Positions 53,565-63,860 of a stretch of DNA of 64,000 bases are shown here, piece by piece (within the stretch, counting starts at the first letter, position 1; each line of letters begins with the position of its first letter). The notes under the pieces were generated by a model. That model saw only the letters and a program-made list of their open reading frames with translations, had not been told where the DNA came from and ran no database searches. The position numbers were made by a program, and so were the translations under genes. Source of the DNA: Marmoricola sp. GTDB taxonomy: Bacteria; Actinomycetota; Actinomycetes; Propionibacteriales; Nocardioidaceae. The stretch spans positions 1 through 64,000 of the forward strand of contig JAOPYE010000003.1 of NCBI GenBank assembly GCA_025964775.1, written 5' to 3'.

Positions 53565-54683
53565 ATGCGGAATCCCCGGAGCAGCGTCGCCTTCACCGTG
53601 GTGATCGGTGTCGTGATGCTCGTCGGGGCCGTCGTGATGGCTGGGGTCCTGCTCGCGTCGGGGGCTCCGACGGCCATCGCGATCGGGGTCGTGCTCGCTG
53701 CTCTGCCGGTCGGACCGCTGATCGGCTGCTACCTGTGGCTGGACCGTTACGAGCCGGAACCCCGGTACCTGCTGCTGCTCGCCCTGGGCTGGGGCGCGTT
53801 CGTGGCGACCAGCGCGGCGATCTTCCTGCAGGCCTTCGACGCGTTCGCGCTCGGCTCGAGCCAGGCGCGGGAGTCGGTGCTGACCGCACCGCTGACCGAG
53901 GAAGCCGCCAAGGGGCTGTTCATCCTGCTGCTGCTGTTCTTCCGGCGTGCCGAGCTCGACGGCATCCTCGACGGAATCGTGTACGCCGGCATGGTCGGCA
54001 TCGGTTTCGCCTTCACGGAGAACATCCTCTACCTGAGCCAGGCCTACATCGGGGTCGACAACCACGTCGGCGGCATCGAGAGCGCCGTGGCCCTCTTCGT
54101 CCTGCGCGGTGTGCTGAGCCCGTTCGCGCACCCGTTCTTCACGGCGTTCACCGGGATCGGGATCGGGATCGCGGTGTCGAGCCGGAGCAGAGCCGTCCAG
54201 GTGCTGGCGCCGATCGGGGGCTACGTCCTGGCGGTGGTTGCGCACGCCTCCTGGAACGGTTCGCTCCTGCTCGACGGCGGGACCGGCGCCCTGCCGGCGT
54301 ACGTCCTGCTGATGGTGCCGGCGTTCCTCGCGATGGTCGCCTTCGCGATCTGGGCCCGTCGTCGTGAGGGCGCGATGCTCGCCCGCTCGCTCACCGACTG
54401 CGTCAGGCGCGGGTTCCTCGAGGCCGGCGAGGTGCCGTGGCTCACGCGGATCCCGGCCCGCAAGGCTGCACGGACCTACGCGAGCAAGGTGGGCGGTGAC
54501 GAAGCCCTCGATGCCATGAAGGAGTATCAGAGCGAAGCAATCGAACTCGGCTTCCTGCACCACCGTTATCTGCGGGGCACCGCGCCCGCGCAGTACCAGG
54601 CCCTCGGCGAGGCGCACGTGCAGAAGATGTTCCAGTTGCGGCCGCGACTCGTCTGGCCCCAGACCGCAGGAGCCGTCCGTTGA
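53565..54683 (+). CDS. PrsW family intramembrane metalloprotease
   Basis: 372 residues, with about eight membrane helices. The three PrsW motifs are present: EE in APLTEEAAKGLF, ENILY in FAFTENILYL and the two His segments AHPFFTAFTG and VVAHASWNGS. In Bacillus PrsW starts the cleavage of the RsiW anti-sigma factor; the target here is unknown. A soluble C-terminal tail (about 290-372) is present. Followed by two dynamin-like GTPase genes with a TTGA overlap. Confidence 0.92.
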   Translation: MRNPRSSVAFTVVIGVVMLVGAVVMAGVLLASGAPTAIAIGVVLAALPVGPLIGCYLWLDRYEPEPRYLLLLALGWGAFVATSAAIFLQAFDAFALGSSQARESVLTAPLTEEAAKGLFILLLLFFRRAELDGILDGIVYAGMVGIGFAFTENILYLSQAYIGVDNHVGGIESAVALFVLRGVLSPFAHPFFTAFTGIGIGIAVSSRSRAVQVLAPIGGYVLAVVAHASWNGSLLLDGGTGALPAYVLLMVPAFLAMVAFAIWARRREGAMLARSLTDCVRRGFLEAGEVPWLTRIPARKAARTYASKVGGDEALDAMKEYQSEAIELGFLHHRYLRGTAPAQYQALGEAHVQKMFQLRPRLVWPQTAGAVR

Positions 54684-56386
54684 GCCCGAAGAACCCACTG
54701 ACCGGCCAGTCCTCGCAGATGGTCCCGACGCTGATCCGGCTGCGCGAGTCGCTCGAGCTGGTCCAGCTCCCGCTCTCGATCCCCGACGTCGAGATCGCGC
54801 GGCGCGCCCGCACCGAGCTCGTCGACCAGCTCGAGGACTACGTCCTGCCGCGGCTGATCCAGATCGACGCCCCGTTGCTCACCGTGGTCGGGGGTTCCAC
54901 GGGTGCCGGCAAGTCGACCCTGGTCAACTCGCTGGTGGGGGAGCGGGTGACCGAGCCCGGCGTGCTCCGTCCGACCACCCGGTCGCCGGTCCTGGTCCAC
55001 AACCCGGCCGATGCGGACTGGTTCGAGCACGCCCGGATCCTGCCCGACCTCCAGCGCACCGCACGGGCTTCGGCAGATCCCGGTGCCCTCCAGCTGGTGG
55101 CGTCGAACGCGATTCCCGCGGGCCTCGCGGTCCTGGATGCTCCCGACATCGATTCGGTCGAGGAGCAGAACCGCACGCTCGCGGCTCAGCTTCTCGGCGC
55201 AGCCGACCTGTGGCTCTTCGTCACCTCGGCCGCCCGGTACGCCGACCAGGTGCCGTGGGAGTTCCTCAAGGCCGCCGCCGATCGCAGCGCCGCCGTGGCG
55301 ATCGTGCTCGACCGGACGGCCCCCGAGGCGGTCGGCGAGGTCAGTGCGCACCTGGCCCGGATGCTGACCGCCCGTGGCCTGCGAGACTCGCCGCTCTTCG
55401 TCGTCCCCGAGGGGGAGGTCGACGAGGCCGGGCTGCTGCCCTCGAGCACGGTTCGCGAGATCCGGGCCTGGCTGAGCTCGCTGGCCGTGGATGCCGAAGC
55501 CCGCACCGGGGTGGTCCGCCAGACCCTCGAGGGCGCGATCCGCACCTTGTCGACGCGCGCGTACCTCATTGCCGACGCGTGCCACGACCAGTACGAGATC
55601 CAGGCCCGGTTGCGCCGTGACGCCGAGACGTCCTACGAGCGGGCGCTCAACGAGATCGACCACGGTGCCGTCGACGGCACCCTTCTGCGCGGCGATCTGC
55701 TGGCGCGCTGGCAGACCTTCGCCGGGGACGGTGAGCTGCTCAGGAGCCTGGAGTCGAAGGTCAGCCGGGTCCGCGACCGGGTCAGCGGAGCCGCGCGGGA
55801 ACAGTCCCAGCAGGCGACGATGGTGATGGCGTCCGTCGAGACCGGCCTGCGCACGCTGATCCTCGAGCACGCCGAGGTCGCGGCCGGGCAGACCGACACG
55901 GCCTGGCGGTCGATCGCGGCCGGCCGCGCGGTGCTCGACGCTTCGGACGCCGATCTGTCGCGCGCCTCAAGCGACCTGCGACTTCGTGCCGAGCTCGACA
56001 TCCGCGACTGGCAGCACGCGGTCGGTGAGATGGTGCGCATCGAGGCCGATCGCGCGTCCTCGCGGGTTCCGGCGCACGGCCTGACCAGCCTCGCGGTGGC
56101 GCTGATGATCCTCGTCCTGTCGGGCGGCGAGCGTGATGTCGCCGGCGGTTCCGCCCTTCTGGGGCAGCGAGTCCTGGGCGTCGTCTTCGGCGACGGGTCG
56201 GTGAGCCGTCTGGTCGCCACGGCGCGCGACGACCTCAACGACCGGATGCTGCACCTCGTCGACAGCGAGCAGCGCCGGTTCGCCCACCTGCTCGACGGAC
56301 TCGACACGCTGCCCCAGGTCGAGGAGGAACTGCGTCGCGCCGCGCGCCAGATCGACGACATCAGGTTTGCGTCGCACACCCTGTGA
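54680..56386 (+). CDS. Dynamin-like GTPase, first of a pair
   Basis: 568 residues. G1 GGSTGAGKST (about 71-80), G2 region RPTTRSPVL, G3-like LDAPDIDSVEE. Long helical regions follow (about 240-480), and a hydrophobic segment (LTSLAVALMILVLSGG) could insert into membrane. The TTG start overlaps the PrsW stop. Bacterial dynamin pairs such as Streptomyces DynA/DynB act in cell division at membranes; the tandem arrangement fits, but the assignment is by analogy. Confidence 0.85.
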   Translation: MSPKNPLTGQSSQMVPTLIRLRESLELVQLPLSIPDVEIARRARTELVDQLEDYVLPRLIQIDAPLLTVVGGSTGAGKSTLVNSLVGERVTEPGVLRPTTRSPVLVHNPADADWFEHARILPDLQRTARASADPGALQLVASNAIPAGLAVLDAPDIDSVEEQNRTLAAQLLGAADLWLFVTSAARYADQVPWEFLKAAADRSAAVAIVLDRTAPEAVGEVSAHLARMLTARGLRDSPLFVVPEGEVDEAGLLPSSTVREIRAWLSSLAVDAEARTGVVRQTLEGAIRTLSTRAYLIADACHDQYEIQARLRRDAETSYERALNEIDHGAVDGTLLRGDLLARWQTFAGDGELLRSLESKVSRVRDRVSGAAREQSQQATMVMASVETGLRTLILEHAEVAAGQTDTAWRSIAAGRAVLDASDADLSRASSDLRLRAELDIRDWQHAVGEMVRIEADRASSRVPAHGLTSLAVALMILVLSGGERDVAGGSALLGQRVLGVVFGDGSVSRLVATARDDLNDRMLHLVDSEQRRFAHLLDGLDTLPQVEEELRRAARQIDDIRFASHTL

Positions 56387-56432
56387 GATCGGTAGGCTGG
56401 GTACTTCACACGACCGCGGTCAGAGGGAGCGC

Positions 56433-58073
56433 ATGACGTCCATGCTCGAGGGTGCCGACAATCTGGTGGCACGGGGTACCGAGGTAGGAGTCCGCGTCCG
56501 GGGTCTGGATGCGGCTGTCACGGCTGCCCGAGGACGTCTGGACGGTGCCCGGCTCGAGGCCGCCGAGGCCGTCGTACGCCGTGCCTCCGACCGGCTCAGG
56601 CTCTCGGCCGACCACACCGTGGTCGCGCTCGGTGGTGCGACCGGGTCTGGCAAGTCCTCGACATTCAACGCACTTGTGGGGCTCGAGCTCGCCTCGGTCG
56701 GCGTACGTCGGCCGACGACGTCCTGGGCCACCGCGTGCACGTGGGGGTCCAACGGTGCCGGTGAGCTGCTGGACTGGCTCGGCATCCCGCCGCGCTACCA
56801 GACCGTGCGCGACTCGATGCTCGACACGGGGCGCGAGCCCAACGACCTGAACGGGCTGGTGCTGCTCGACCTGCCTGACCACGACTCGACCGAGGTCTCC
56901 CACCACCTCGAGGTCGACCGGCTGGTGCGCCTCGCCGACCTGTTGGTCTGGGTGCTCGACCCGCAGAAGTACGCCGACGCCGCGGTGCACGACCGCTTCC
57001 TGCGGCCCCTGGCGGCCCACAAGGACACGATGGTCATCGTGCTCAACCACATCGACGAGGTTGCCGAGGACCGGCGCGCCGGCATGGTCGCCGACCTGCG
57101 CCGCCTGCTCGACGCCGACGGCCTGTACGGCGTCACGCTGATCCCGGTCTCGGCGATCGAGGGCATCGGCATCGAGGAGCTCCGGCGCACGATCAGCCAG
57201 CGGGTTGCGGACAAGGCGGCGACCCGCGCCCGCATCTCCACGAACCTGACCGAGGTGACCACGTCCCTTGCGGCCGCGAACGGCGAGGTGACGCCACCCA
57301 CGTTGTCCGACCGCGACCGGACCAGGCTGCGCGACGCAGTGGCCGATGCCGCCGGCGTCCCCGTGGTCACCGACGCGGTCCGTCGCGCCAGTCTCGCCCG
57401 CACCCGTCGCGCCACCGGGTGGCCCGTGGTGTCGTGGATGTCCCGCCTGCGTCGCGATCCCCTGCGGCACCTGAACCTCCAGGCCTCCGACCGCGAGCTG
57501 GTCTCTGCGGTGCGCAGCTCGATCCCCGACGCCCACCAGGTCCAGGCCGCCCAGGTCGACTCGGCCGTGCGTGAGCTCGCCGACCAGCTCTCGGTCGGTC
57601 TGACCCGTCCGTGGGCAAGTGCGATCACCCGCGCGGCGACGACGGGGCTGCCTGAGCTGACGAGCCGCCTCGATCGGGCGGTCGGTGGCACCGAGCTGGG
57701 CGTGGGCCGCATCGCGATCTGGGCCCGGATGGTCAACGCCCTGCAGTGGCTGCTCCTGCTGACGGCCGTCGTCGGCGCCGGCTGGCTGGGTGGCTTGAGC
57801 GGATCGAATCGGCTGAAGCTGAAGAAGCCGATGATCGGCTCGTTCTCGTTGCCCGAGATCCTGCTCGCGGGCGGCCTCGTCCTCGGCCTGCTGCTCGCGC
57901 TCGGCTGTCGGGCACTCGTGCGTCGTACGGCGGCGCGTCGTGCCAGCAGGGCCGACGAGCGGTTGCGCGCCGCGGTGACCGAGGTGACCCACGCGCTCGT
58001 CATCGTTCCGATCAGTATCGAGCTCGACGCGTACCGGGCCGTCGTCGAGGGCCTTCGGATCGCTCGCGCCTGA
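56433..58073 (+). CDS. Dynamin-like GTPase, second of a pair
   Basis: 546 residues from the ATG at 56433, with AGAGGGAG upstream. G1 GGATGSGKSS (about 68-77), G2 RRPTTSWATA, G3 LLDLPDHDST, G4-like LNHIDEV. Two C-terminal membrane helices (about 435-455 and 475-495; NALQWLLLLTAVVGAGWLGG) anchor it. A TAGGCT box at 56394-56399 lies 33 bases before the start, giving a normal leader. It likely forms a membrane-bound heterodimer with the preceding GTPase. Confidence 0.87.
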   Translation: MTSMLEGADNLVARGTEVGVRVRGLDAAVTAARGRLDGARLEAAEAVVRRASDRLRLSADHTVVALGGATGSGKSSTFNALVGLELASVGVRRPTTSWATACTWGSNGAGELLDWLGIPPRYQTVRDSMLDTGREPNDLNGLVLLDLPDHDSTEVSHHLEVDRLVRLADLLVWVLDPQKYADAAVHDRFLRPLAAHKDTMVIVLNHIDEVAEDRRAGMVADLRRLLDADGLYGVTLIPVSAIEGIGIEELRRTISQRVADKAATRARISTNLTEVTTSLAAANGEVTPPTLSDRDRTRLRDAVADAAGVPVVTDAVRRASLARTRRATGWPVVSWMSRLRRDPLRHLNLQASDRELVSAVRSSIPDAHQVQAAQVDSAVRELADQLSVGLTRPWASAITRAATTGLPELTSRLDRAVGGTELGVGRIAIWARMVNALQWLLLLTAVVGAGWLGGLSGSNRLKLKKPMIGSFSLPEILLAGGLVLGLLLALGCRALVRRTAARRASRADERLRAAVTEVTHALVIVPISIELDAYRAVVEGLRIARA

Positions 58074-58182
58074 TCGTTCACACCCAGGTCGTGGGCCTGG
58101 TTGTCCACCGGTCCTCGAACTGCCGTGGCCCCGCCGGGGTGCCGGCCCGGATCCTCCTGCTACGGCTATCGAGGAGGAACCA

Positions 58183-58653
58183 ATGAACGAGTCCCAGGTG
58201 ACCCTGCAGGGGTGGGTCGGCAACGATGTCGAGCAGCGCGAGGTGGGAGACACGACGTGCGCGTCTTTCCGCATCGGCTGCACGCCGCGCTACAACAAGG
58301 GCGGGGTCTGGACCAACGGCGAGACGTCCTGGTTCACCGTGAACTGCTGGCGCGGTCTGGGCCGCAACGTCGCCGACTCGATCTGCAAGGGCGATGCCGT
58401 GGTCGTGCACGGGCGGGTCCGGGTGGACGTGTGGGAACGAGAGGAGGGCACACCCCCGTCGGTGTCCTGGATCGTGGACGCGACCTTCGTGGGCCACGAC
58501 CTGACCCGAGGCACGAGCGCCTTCGCCAAGACGGTCCGCGGGAGCGCCGCAGGACCCGAGGAGGATCCCGGCGTACGCGAGATGTTGCACGCCTACGACG
58601 CTGCCGGCCCGCAGCTCGACTCCGCGGGCAACGAGGTCGAACCCGCTGCCTGA
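58183..58653 (+). CDS. Single-stranded DNA-binding protein paralogue
   Basis: 156 residues with one OB fold (about 1-110): QVTLQGWVGNDVEQREVGDT, SFRIGCTPRYNKGG, GETSWFTVNCWRGLGRNVAD and GDAVVVHGRVRVDVWE. The tail (LDSAGNEVEPAA) lacks the acidic DDDIPF tip that recruits partner proteins in the main SSB. It resembles the second SSB of mycobacteria, also next to ettA. Good Shine-Dalgarno (GAGGAGG) before the ATG. Confidence 0.93.
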   Translation: MNESQVTLQGWVGNDVEQREVGDTTCASFRIGCTPRYNKGGVWTNGETSWFTVNCWRGLGRNVADSICKGDAVVVHGRVRVDVWEREEGTPPSVSWIVDATFVGHDLTRGTSAFAKTVRGSAAGPEEDPGVREMLHAYDAAGPQLDSAGNEVEPAA

Positions 58654-58671
58654 ACCACGGGCCCGGCTGCG

Positions 58672-58677
58672 TAGCCT
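58672..58677 (+). promoter_or_regulatory. -10 element of ettA (leaderless)
   Basis: TAGCCT ending seven bases before the ATG at 58685. Confidence 0.5.
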
Positions 58678-58684
58678 GTGCCGC

Positions 58685-60367
<1,683 letters not shown>

Positions 60368-60379
60368 GCCAAGACTGAC

Positions 60380-60874
60380 TCAGCGACCCCGGATGTCGTC
60401 GAACGTGGGATTCTCGGCGACGAGCCGGTCAGACACGGCGTTCATCACCCGGCCCATCGCTTCGTAGTCCTCCGGGTCGGCGATGTCGACGAAGTGTGCC
60501 CGGACGCCGGCCACGTGCGTGTGCGCCGCGGCGACGAGCAGGTCCCAGCCGGCGTCGGTCATCTTCGCCTCGACGCCGCGCTTGTCCTCGGACGCCGCGC
60601 ACCGGCTGATCAGGCCGGCCTTCTCCATCCGGCTCACGGTGTGGGTGACCCGACTGCGGGAGTGCTGCATCGATTCCGCGATCTGGGCCATGCGCAGGGT
60701 CCGGTCGGGGGTCTCGGACAGCCGGACGAGGATCTCGTACTCGGCCATGGAAACGCCGTGGGCCTGTCGCAGCTCCCGGTCCAGGACATCCATGAGCAGC
60801 GTCGAGCCGACGATGAACGCACGCCAGTTCGCCTGCTGTGCGGCGTCGAGCCAGCGGGTTTCGTCTGCGGCCAT
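60380..60874 (-). CDS. MarR family transcriptional regulator
   Basis: 164 residues from the ATG at 60874; TAGACT lies seven bases upstream, which argues against the in-frame ATG at 60895. Winged helix about 45-110 (LRMAQIAESMQHSRSRVTHTVSRMEKAGLI with basic wing). It is divergent from yceI; palindromes AGTTGAAAATTCAACT (60978-60993) and a weaker copy (60939-60954) lie between. The likely target set includes yceI, itself and the pirin gene at 26382. Confidence 0.94.
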   Translation of the reverse strand: MAADETRWLDAAQQANWRAFIVGSTLLMDVLDRELRQAHGVSMAEYEILVRLSETPDRTLRMAQIAESMQHSRSRVTHTVSRMEKAGLISRCAASEDKRGVEAKMTDAGWDLLVAAAHTHVAGVRAHFVDIADPEDYEAMGRVMNAVSDRLVAENPTFDDIRGR

Positions 60875-60881
60875 GGGCGGG

Positions 60882-60887
60882 AGTCTA
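60882..60887 (-). promoter_or_regulatory. -10 element of the MarR gene (leaderless)
   Basis: TAGACT on the minus strand, seven bases before the ATG at 60874. Confidence 0.45.
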
Positions 60888-60938
60888 GGGGTCATGGGTT
60901 TGAGGATCCGGGAGGCGGGAATATCTGGTGCTGCATGT

Positions 60939-60954
60939 AGTTGAACATTATACG
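60939..60954 (+). promoter_or_regulatory. Weaker second operator at MarR/YceI
   Basis: AGTTGAACATTATACG: one arm matches the 7-2-7 consensus and the other is degenerate. Confidence 0.4.
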
Positions 60955-60977
60955 ACCTGATGCTAGGGTCATCTCAG

Positions 60978-60993
60978 AGTTGAAAATTCAACT
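60978..60993 (+). promoter_or_regulatory. Perfect 7-2-7 operator upstream of yceI
   Basis: AGTTGAAAATTCAACT; perfect seven-base arms around AA. Same form as the pirin operator at 26355-26370. It lies downstream of a TAGGGT hexamer (60964-60969), where a bound repressor would block the yceI transcript. Confidence 0.7.
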
Positions 60994-61018
60994 AATTGAC
61001 TTCCAGGAAGGCATGACC

Positions 61019-61558
61019 ATGACCAGCACCGCAACCGAGATCGTCGCCGGCACGTGGACGATCGACCCGATCCACTCCGAGGTCGGTTTCACCGTCCGCC
61101 ACCTGATGACCAAGGTGCGCGGCCAGTTCGAGAAGTTCGAGGGCAAGATCGTCACGGGCGCCACGCTCGCCGACACCGCCGCCGAGGCCTCCGTCGACCT
61201 GAACTCGGTCAACACCCGCGACGAGCAGCGCGACGGCCACCTGCGGTCCGCTGACTTCTTCGACACCGAGAACACCGGCCCGATGACGTTCACGTCGACC
61301 TCCTTCGACGGCACGAGCGCCAAGGGCAACCTCACCATCAAGGGTGTCACCCGTGAGGTCGAGCTCGACGTGGAGTTCCTCGGCTTCGACACCGACCCGT
61401 GGGGCGGTCGTCGTATCGGCTTCGAGGCGACCACCGAGATCAACCGCAAGGACTTCGGCGTCGACTTCAACATCCCGCTCGACGGTGGCAAGCTCCTGGT
61501 CGGCGACAAGGTGAGCGTCACCCTGTCGGTCCAGGCCGTGCTCGCCACCGACGCCTGA
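61019..61558 (+). CDS. YceI family protein
   Basis: 179 residues from the ATG at 61019 (AGGAAGG gives proper spacing; the ATG at 61013 is too close). The lipocalin-like beta barrel is clear: GTWTIDPIHSEVGFTVRHLM, GQFEKFEGKI and LTIKGVTREVELDVEF. YceI proteins bind polyisoprenoid lipids. No signal peptide, so cytoplasmic, as in many actinobacteria. The MarR pair and operator suggest induction by a phenolic or oxidative signal. Confidence 0.94.
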   Translation: MTSTATEIVAGTWTIDPIHSEVGFTVRHLMTKVRGQFEKFEGKIVTGATLADTAAEASVDLNSVNTRDEQRDGHLRSADFFDTENTGPMTFTSTSFDGTSAKGNLTIKGVTREVELDVEFLGFDTDPWGGRRIGFEATTEINRKDFGVDFNIPLDGGKLLVGDKVSVTLSVQAVLATDA

Positions 61559-61625
61559 GCCACCGCAACGAGATCACCGGCTGCTGCCGGCCGCGAACCA
61601 CATCCCGCGGCCGGCGGGGTACAGC

Positions 61626-61655
61626 GAAGGCCCGGACCGTCAGGTCCGGGCCTTC
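61626..61655 (+). terminator. Terminator of yceI
   Basis: Thirteen-bp perfect stem (GAAGGCCCGGACC / GGTCCGGGCCTTC) with a four-base loop. Confidence 0.85.
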
Positions 61656-61669
61656 GTGGTTGTACCGGT

Positions 61670-61704
61670 GGTTAAGGAAGGCGCGGACGCGCCACCCCGA
61701 AACC
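61670..61704. repeat. Diverged REP-like palindromic element
   Basis: GGTTAAGGA at the left, a GGCGC/GCGCC hairpin and CGAAACC at the right; same form as the tandem copies at 7873-7947. It directly abuts the thiolase stop codon. Confidence 0.55.
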
Positions 61705-62919
61705 TCAGGACATCCGCTCCAGGATCATCGCCATGCCCTGGCCGCCACCGACGCACATGGTGATCAGGCCGGTCTGCTTGTCGTGCCACTGCAGCGAGTT
61801 GAGCATCGTGTTCTGCAGGCGGGCGCCGGTCATGCCGAAGGGGTGACCCACGGCGATCGCACCACCGTTCACGTTGAGCCGGTCGATGTCGATGCCCAGG
61901 TCCTGGTAGGACGGCACGACCTGGGCCGCGAAGGCCTCGTTGATCTCGACCAGGTCGACGTCGTCGATCGACATGTTCGCGTTCGCCAGCGCCTGCTTGG
62001 TCGCCTCGACAGGACCCAGGCCCATGATCTCGGGGGACAGGCCGGTGACGCCGGTCGACACGATCCGCGCGAGCGGGGTCAGGCCGAGCTCCCTGGCCTT
62101 GGTGTCGCTCATGATGATCACCGCGGCTGCTCCGTCGTTCAGGGCGCAGCAGTTGCCGGCCGTGACCACCCCATCGGGGCGGAAGACCGGCTGCAGGTCG
62201 GCGATCGCCTCGTAGGTCACGCCCGCACGTGGGCCGTCGTCGGCGGAGACCACCGTGCCGTCGGCCAGGGTCACCGGGGTGATCTCCCGGGCCCAGAAGC
62301 CGTCCGCGATGGCCTTCTCGGCGAGGTTCTGGCTGCGGACCGCGAACTCGTCGAGCTCCTTGCGGTCCAGGCCCCGGATGCGCGCCACGTTCTCGGCCGT
62401 CTGGCCCATGGCGATGTAGATGTCGGGCAGGAGGCCGTCCTCGCGCGGGTCGTGCCAGTCCTGACCGCCCTCGGCGTACTTCTCAGTACGGGCCTGCGCG
62501 TCGGCGAACAGCGGGTTCTTGGTGTTCGGGAGGTGGTCCGAGGTGCCGAACTGGAACCGCGAGACCGTCTCGACGCCGGCCGAGATGAACGCGTCGCCCT
62601 CGCCGGCCTTGATCGCGTGGAAGGCCATCCGCGAGGTCTGCACCGACGAGGAGCAGTAGCGGGTGATCGTCGTGCCCGGGATCTCGTAGCCGAGCAGCGT
62701 CGAGACGATGCGGCCCATGTTGTTGCCGGCCTCACCGCCGGGCAGGCCGCACCCGAGGATCAGGTCGTTGATCGTGGCGGGGTCGAGCCCAGGAACCTTG
62801 TCGAGCGCCGCCTTGATGATCAGAGCGCTGAGGTCGTCCGGGCGGAAATCCTTGAGGGACCCCTTGTTCGCGCGGCCGATGGGGGTGCGGGCCGCGGAAA
62901 CGATCACTGCCTCGGGCAT
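61705..62919 (-). CDS. Acetyl-CoA C-acyltransferase (thiolase, FadA-like)
   Basis: 404 residues from the ATG at 62919, preceded by GGAG. The nucleophile is Cys89 (ITRYCSSSVQTSRMA), general base His359 (AIAVGHPFGMTGARL) and second Cys389 (CVGGGQGMAMI); ALNDGAAAVIIMS is also present. It cleaves 3-ketoacyl-CoA in beta-oxidation, or condenses acetyl-CoA. A KstR-like palindrome lies in the divergent promoter shared with the thioesterase, pointing to control by a lipid or sterol regulator. Confidence 0.95.
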   Translation of the reverse strand: MPEAVIVSAARTPIGRANKGSLKDFRPDDLSALIIKAALDKVPGLDPATINDLILGCGLPGGEAGNNMGRIVSTLLGYEIPGTTITRYCSSSVQTSRMAFHAIKAGEGDAFISAGVETVSRFQFGTSDHLPNTKNPLFADAQARTEKYAEGGQDWHDPREDGLLPDIYIAMGQTAENVARIRGLDRKELDEFAVRSQNLAEKAIADGFWAREITPVTLADGTVVSADDGPRAGVTYEAIADLQPVFRPDGVVTAGNCCALNDGAAAVIIMSDTKARELGLTPLARIVSTGVTGLSPEIMGLGPVEATKQALANANMSIDDVDLVEINEAFAAQVVPSYQDLGIDIDRLNVNGGAIAVGHPFGMTGARLQNTMLNSLQWHDKQTGLITMCVGGGQGMAMILERMS

Positions 62920-62980
62920 CGTTGCTACTCCGATCCTGTCGTGTGAGATGGGCAACGCTCCGGTTGCCCCCGGTCATCCT

Positions 62981-62992
62981 AGAACGCGTTCT
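62981..62992. promoter_or_regulatory. KstR-like palindrome between thiolase and thioesterase
   Basis: AGAACGCGTTCT, a perfect 12-bp palindrome that fits TNNAACNNGTTNNA (the KstR sterol-regulator motif) except for the final base. It lies in the shared upstream region of the two divergent genes. Confidence 0.65.
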
Positions 62993-63010
62993 GGTGGTTG
63001 GATCAGCGGT

Positions 63011-63856
63011 GTGCGTCACACCTACAGTGGTCAGCTGCGCTGGGCAGACATGGACCGGCTCGGTCACGTCAACAACGTGACCTATGTCGACCTGCTCCAG
63101 GAGGCGAGAATCGCCTTCTTCGGCACTCACCGGGCCATCGCGGTCAGTCCGGAGACGCCCGAGGGGATCCTCGTGGTCAAGCACGAGGTCGACTTCCTGG
63201 TGCCGCTGACCCTGCGACGTACCGAGATCCTGGTCGACACGTGGGTGGCCGCCGTCCGGGCCGGATCGTTCATCCTGGCGCACGAGGTCTACCAGGAGGA
63301 CGAGGCCGGCCGAACCGTCTACGCCCGGGCCTCGACCTTGCTCGCGCCGTTCGTCTTCGCCACCGCGGCACCGCGCCGCCTCGCGCCGGACGAGAAGGAC
63401 TTCCTGTCGCCGTACCTGGCCGCGGCCCCCGGCCGGACGCCGATCACGGCCGACGGAACCTCCCGGCATCTCTACCCGCTCCAGCTGCGGTGGTCGGAGA
63501 TCGACCCGTACAAGCACGCCAACAACGTGCACTACTACGAGTACTTCCAGGAGGCCCGGGTCGCCTACATCCGGCACCTGCACACCCGCGGCGAGGTCTG
63601 GAGCGATAACGTCGTCGCCCGGATGGACGTCGACTACCTGCGGCCGCTGCACTACCGCAGTACGCCGTACGAGGTGCACTCCTGGGTCAGCGGTGTCGGC
63701 ACGAAGTCGTACACGGTGGTCCACGAGATCCGCGACCAGGACGAGGTGCTGGCGCGGTCGAAGGTCGTCATGGTCACCTTCGACACCGAGACCCAGCGGG
63801 CGACGGCGATGTCCCCGGCGCAGCGCGCGGCCCTCACGGCCGCGCTGCCCGGGTGA
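63011..63856 (+). CDS. Double-hotdog acyl-CoA thioesterase
   Basis: 281 residues from the GTG at 63011. Two tandem 4HBT hotdog domains (about 1-130 and 150-281) show matching motifs: LRWADMDRLGHVNNVTYVDLLQEAR and LRWSEIDPYKHANNVHYYEYFQEAR (read in two parts); the Asp and His of each are the catalytic type. It hydrolyses acyl-CoA to fatty acid and CoA. Similar to mycobacterial Rv2475c, also near ettA and ssb2. Divergent from the thiolase across the KstR-like site. Confidence 0.92.
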   Translation: MRHTYSGQLRWADMDRLGHVNNVTYVDLLQEARIAFFGTHRAIAVSPETPEGILVVKHEVDFLVPLTLRRTEILVDTWVAAVRAGSFILAHEVYQEDEAGRTVYARASTLLAPFVFATAAPRRLAPDEKDFLSPYLAAAPGRTPITADGTSRHLYPLQLRWSEIDPYKHANNVHYYEYFQEARVAYIRHLHTRGEVWSDNVVARMDVDYLRPLHYRSTPYEVHSWVSGVGTKSYTVVHEIRDQDEVLARSKVVMVTFDTETQRATAMSPAQRAALTAALPG

Positions 63857-63860
63857 GCCC

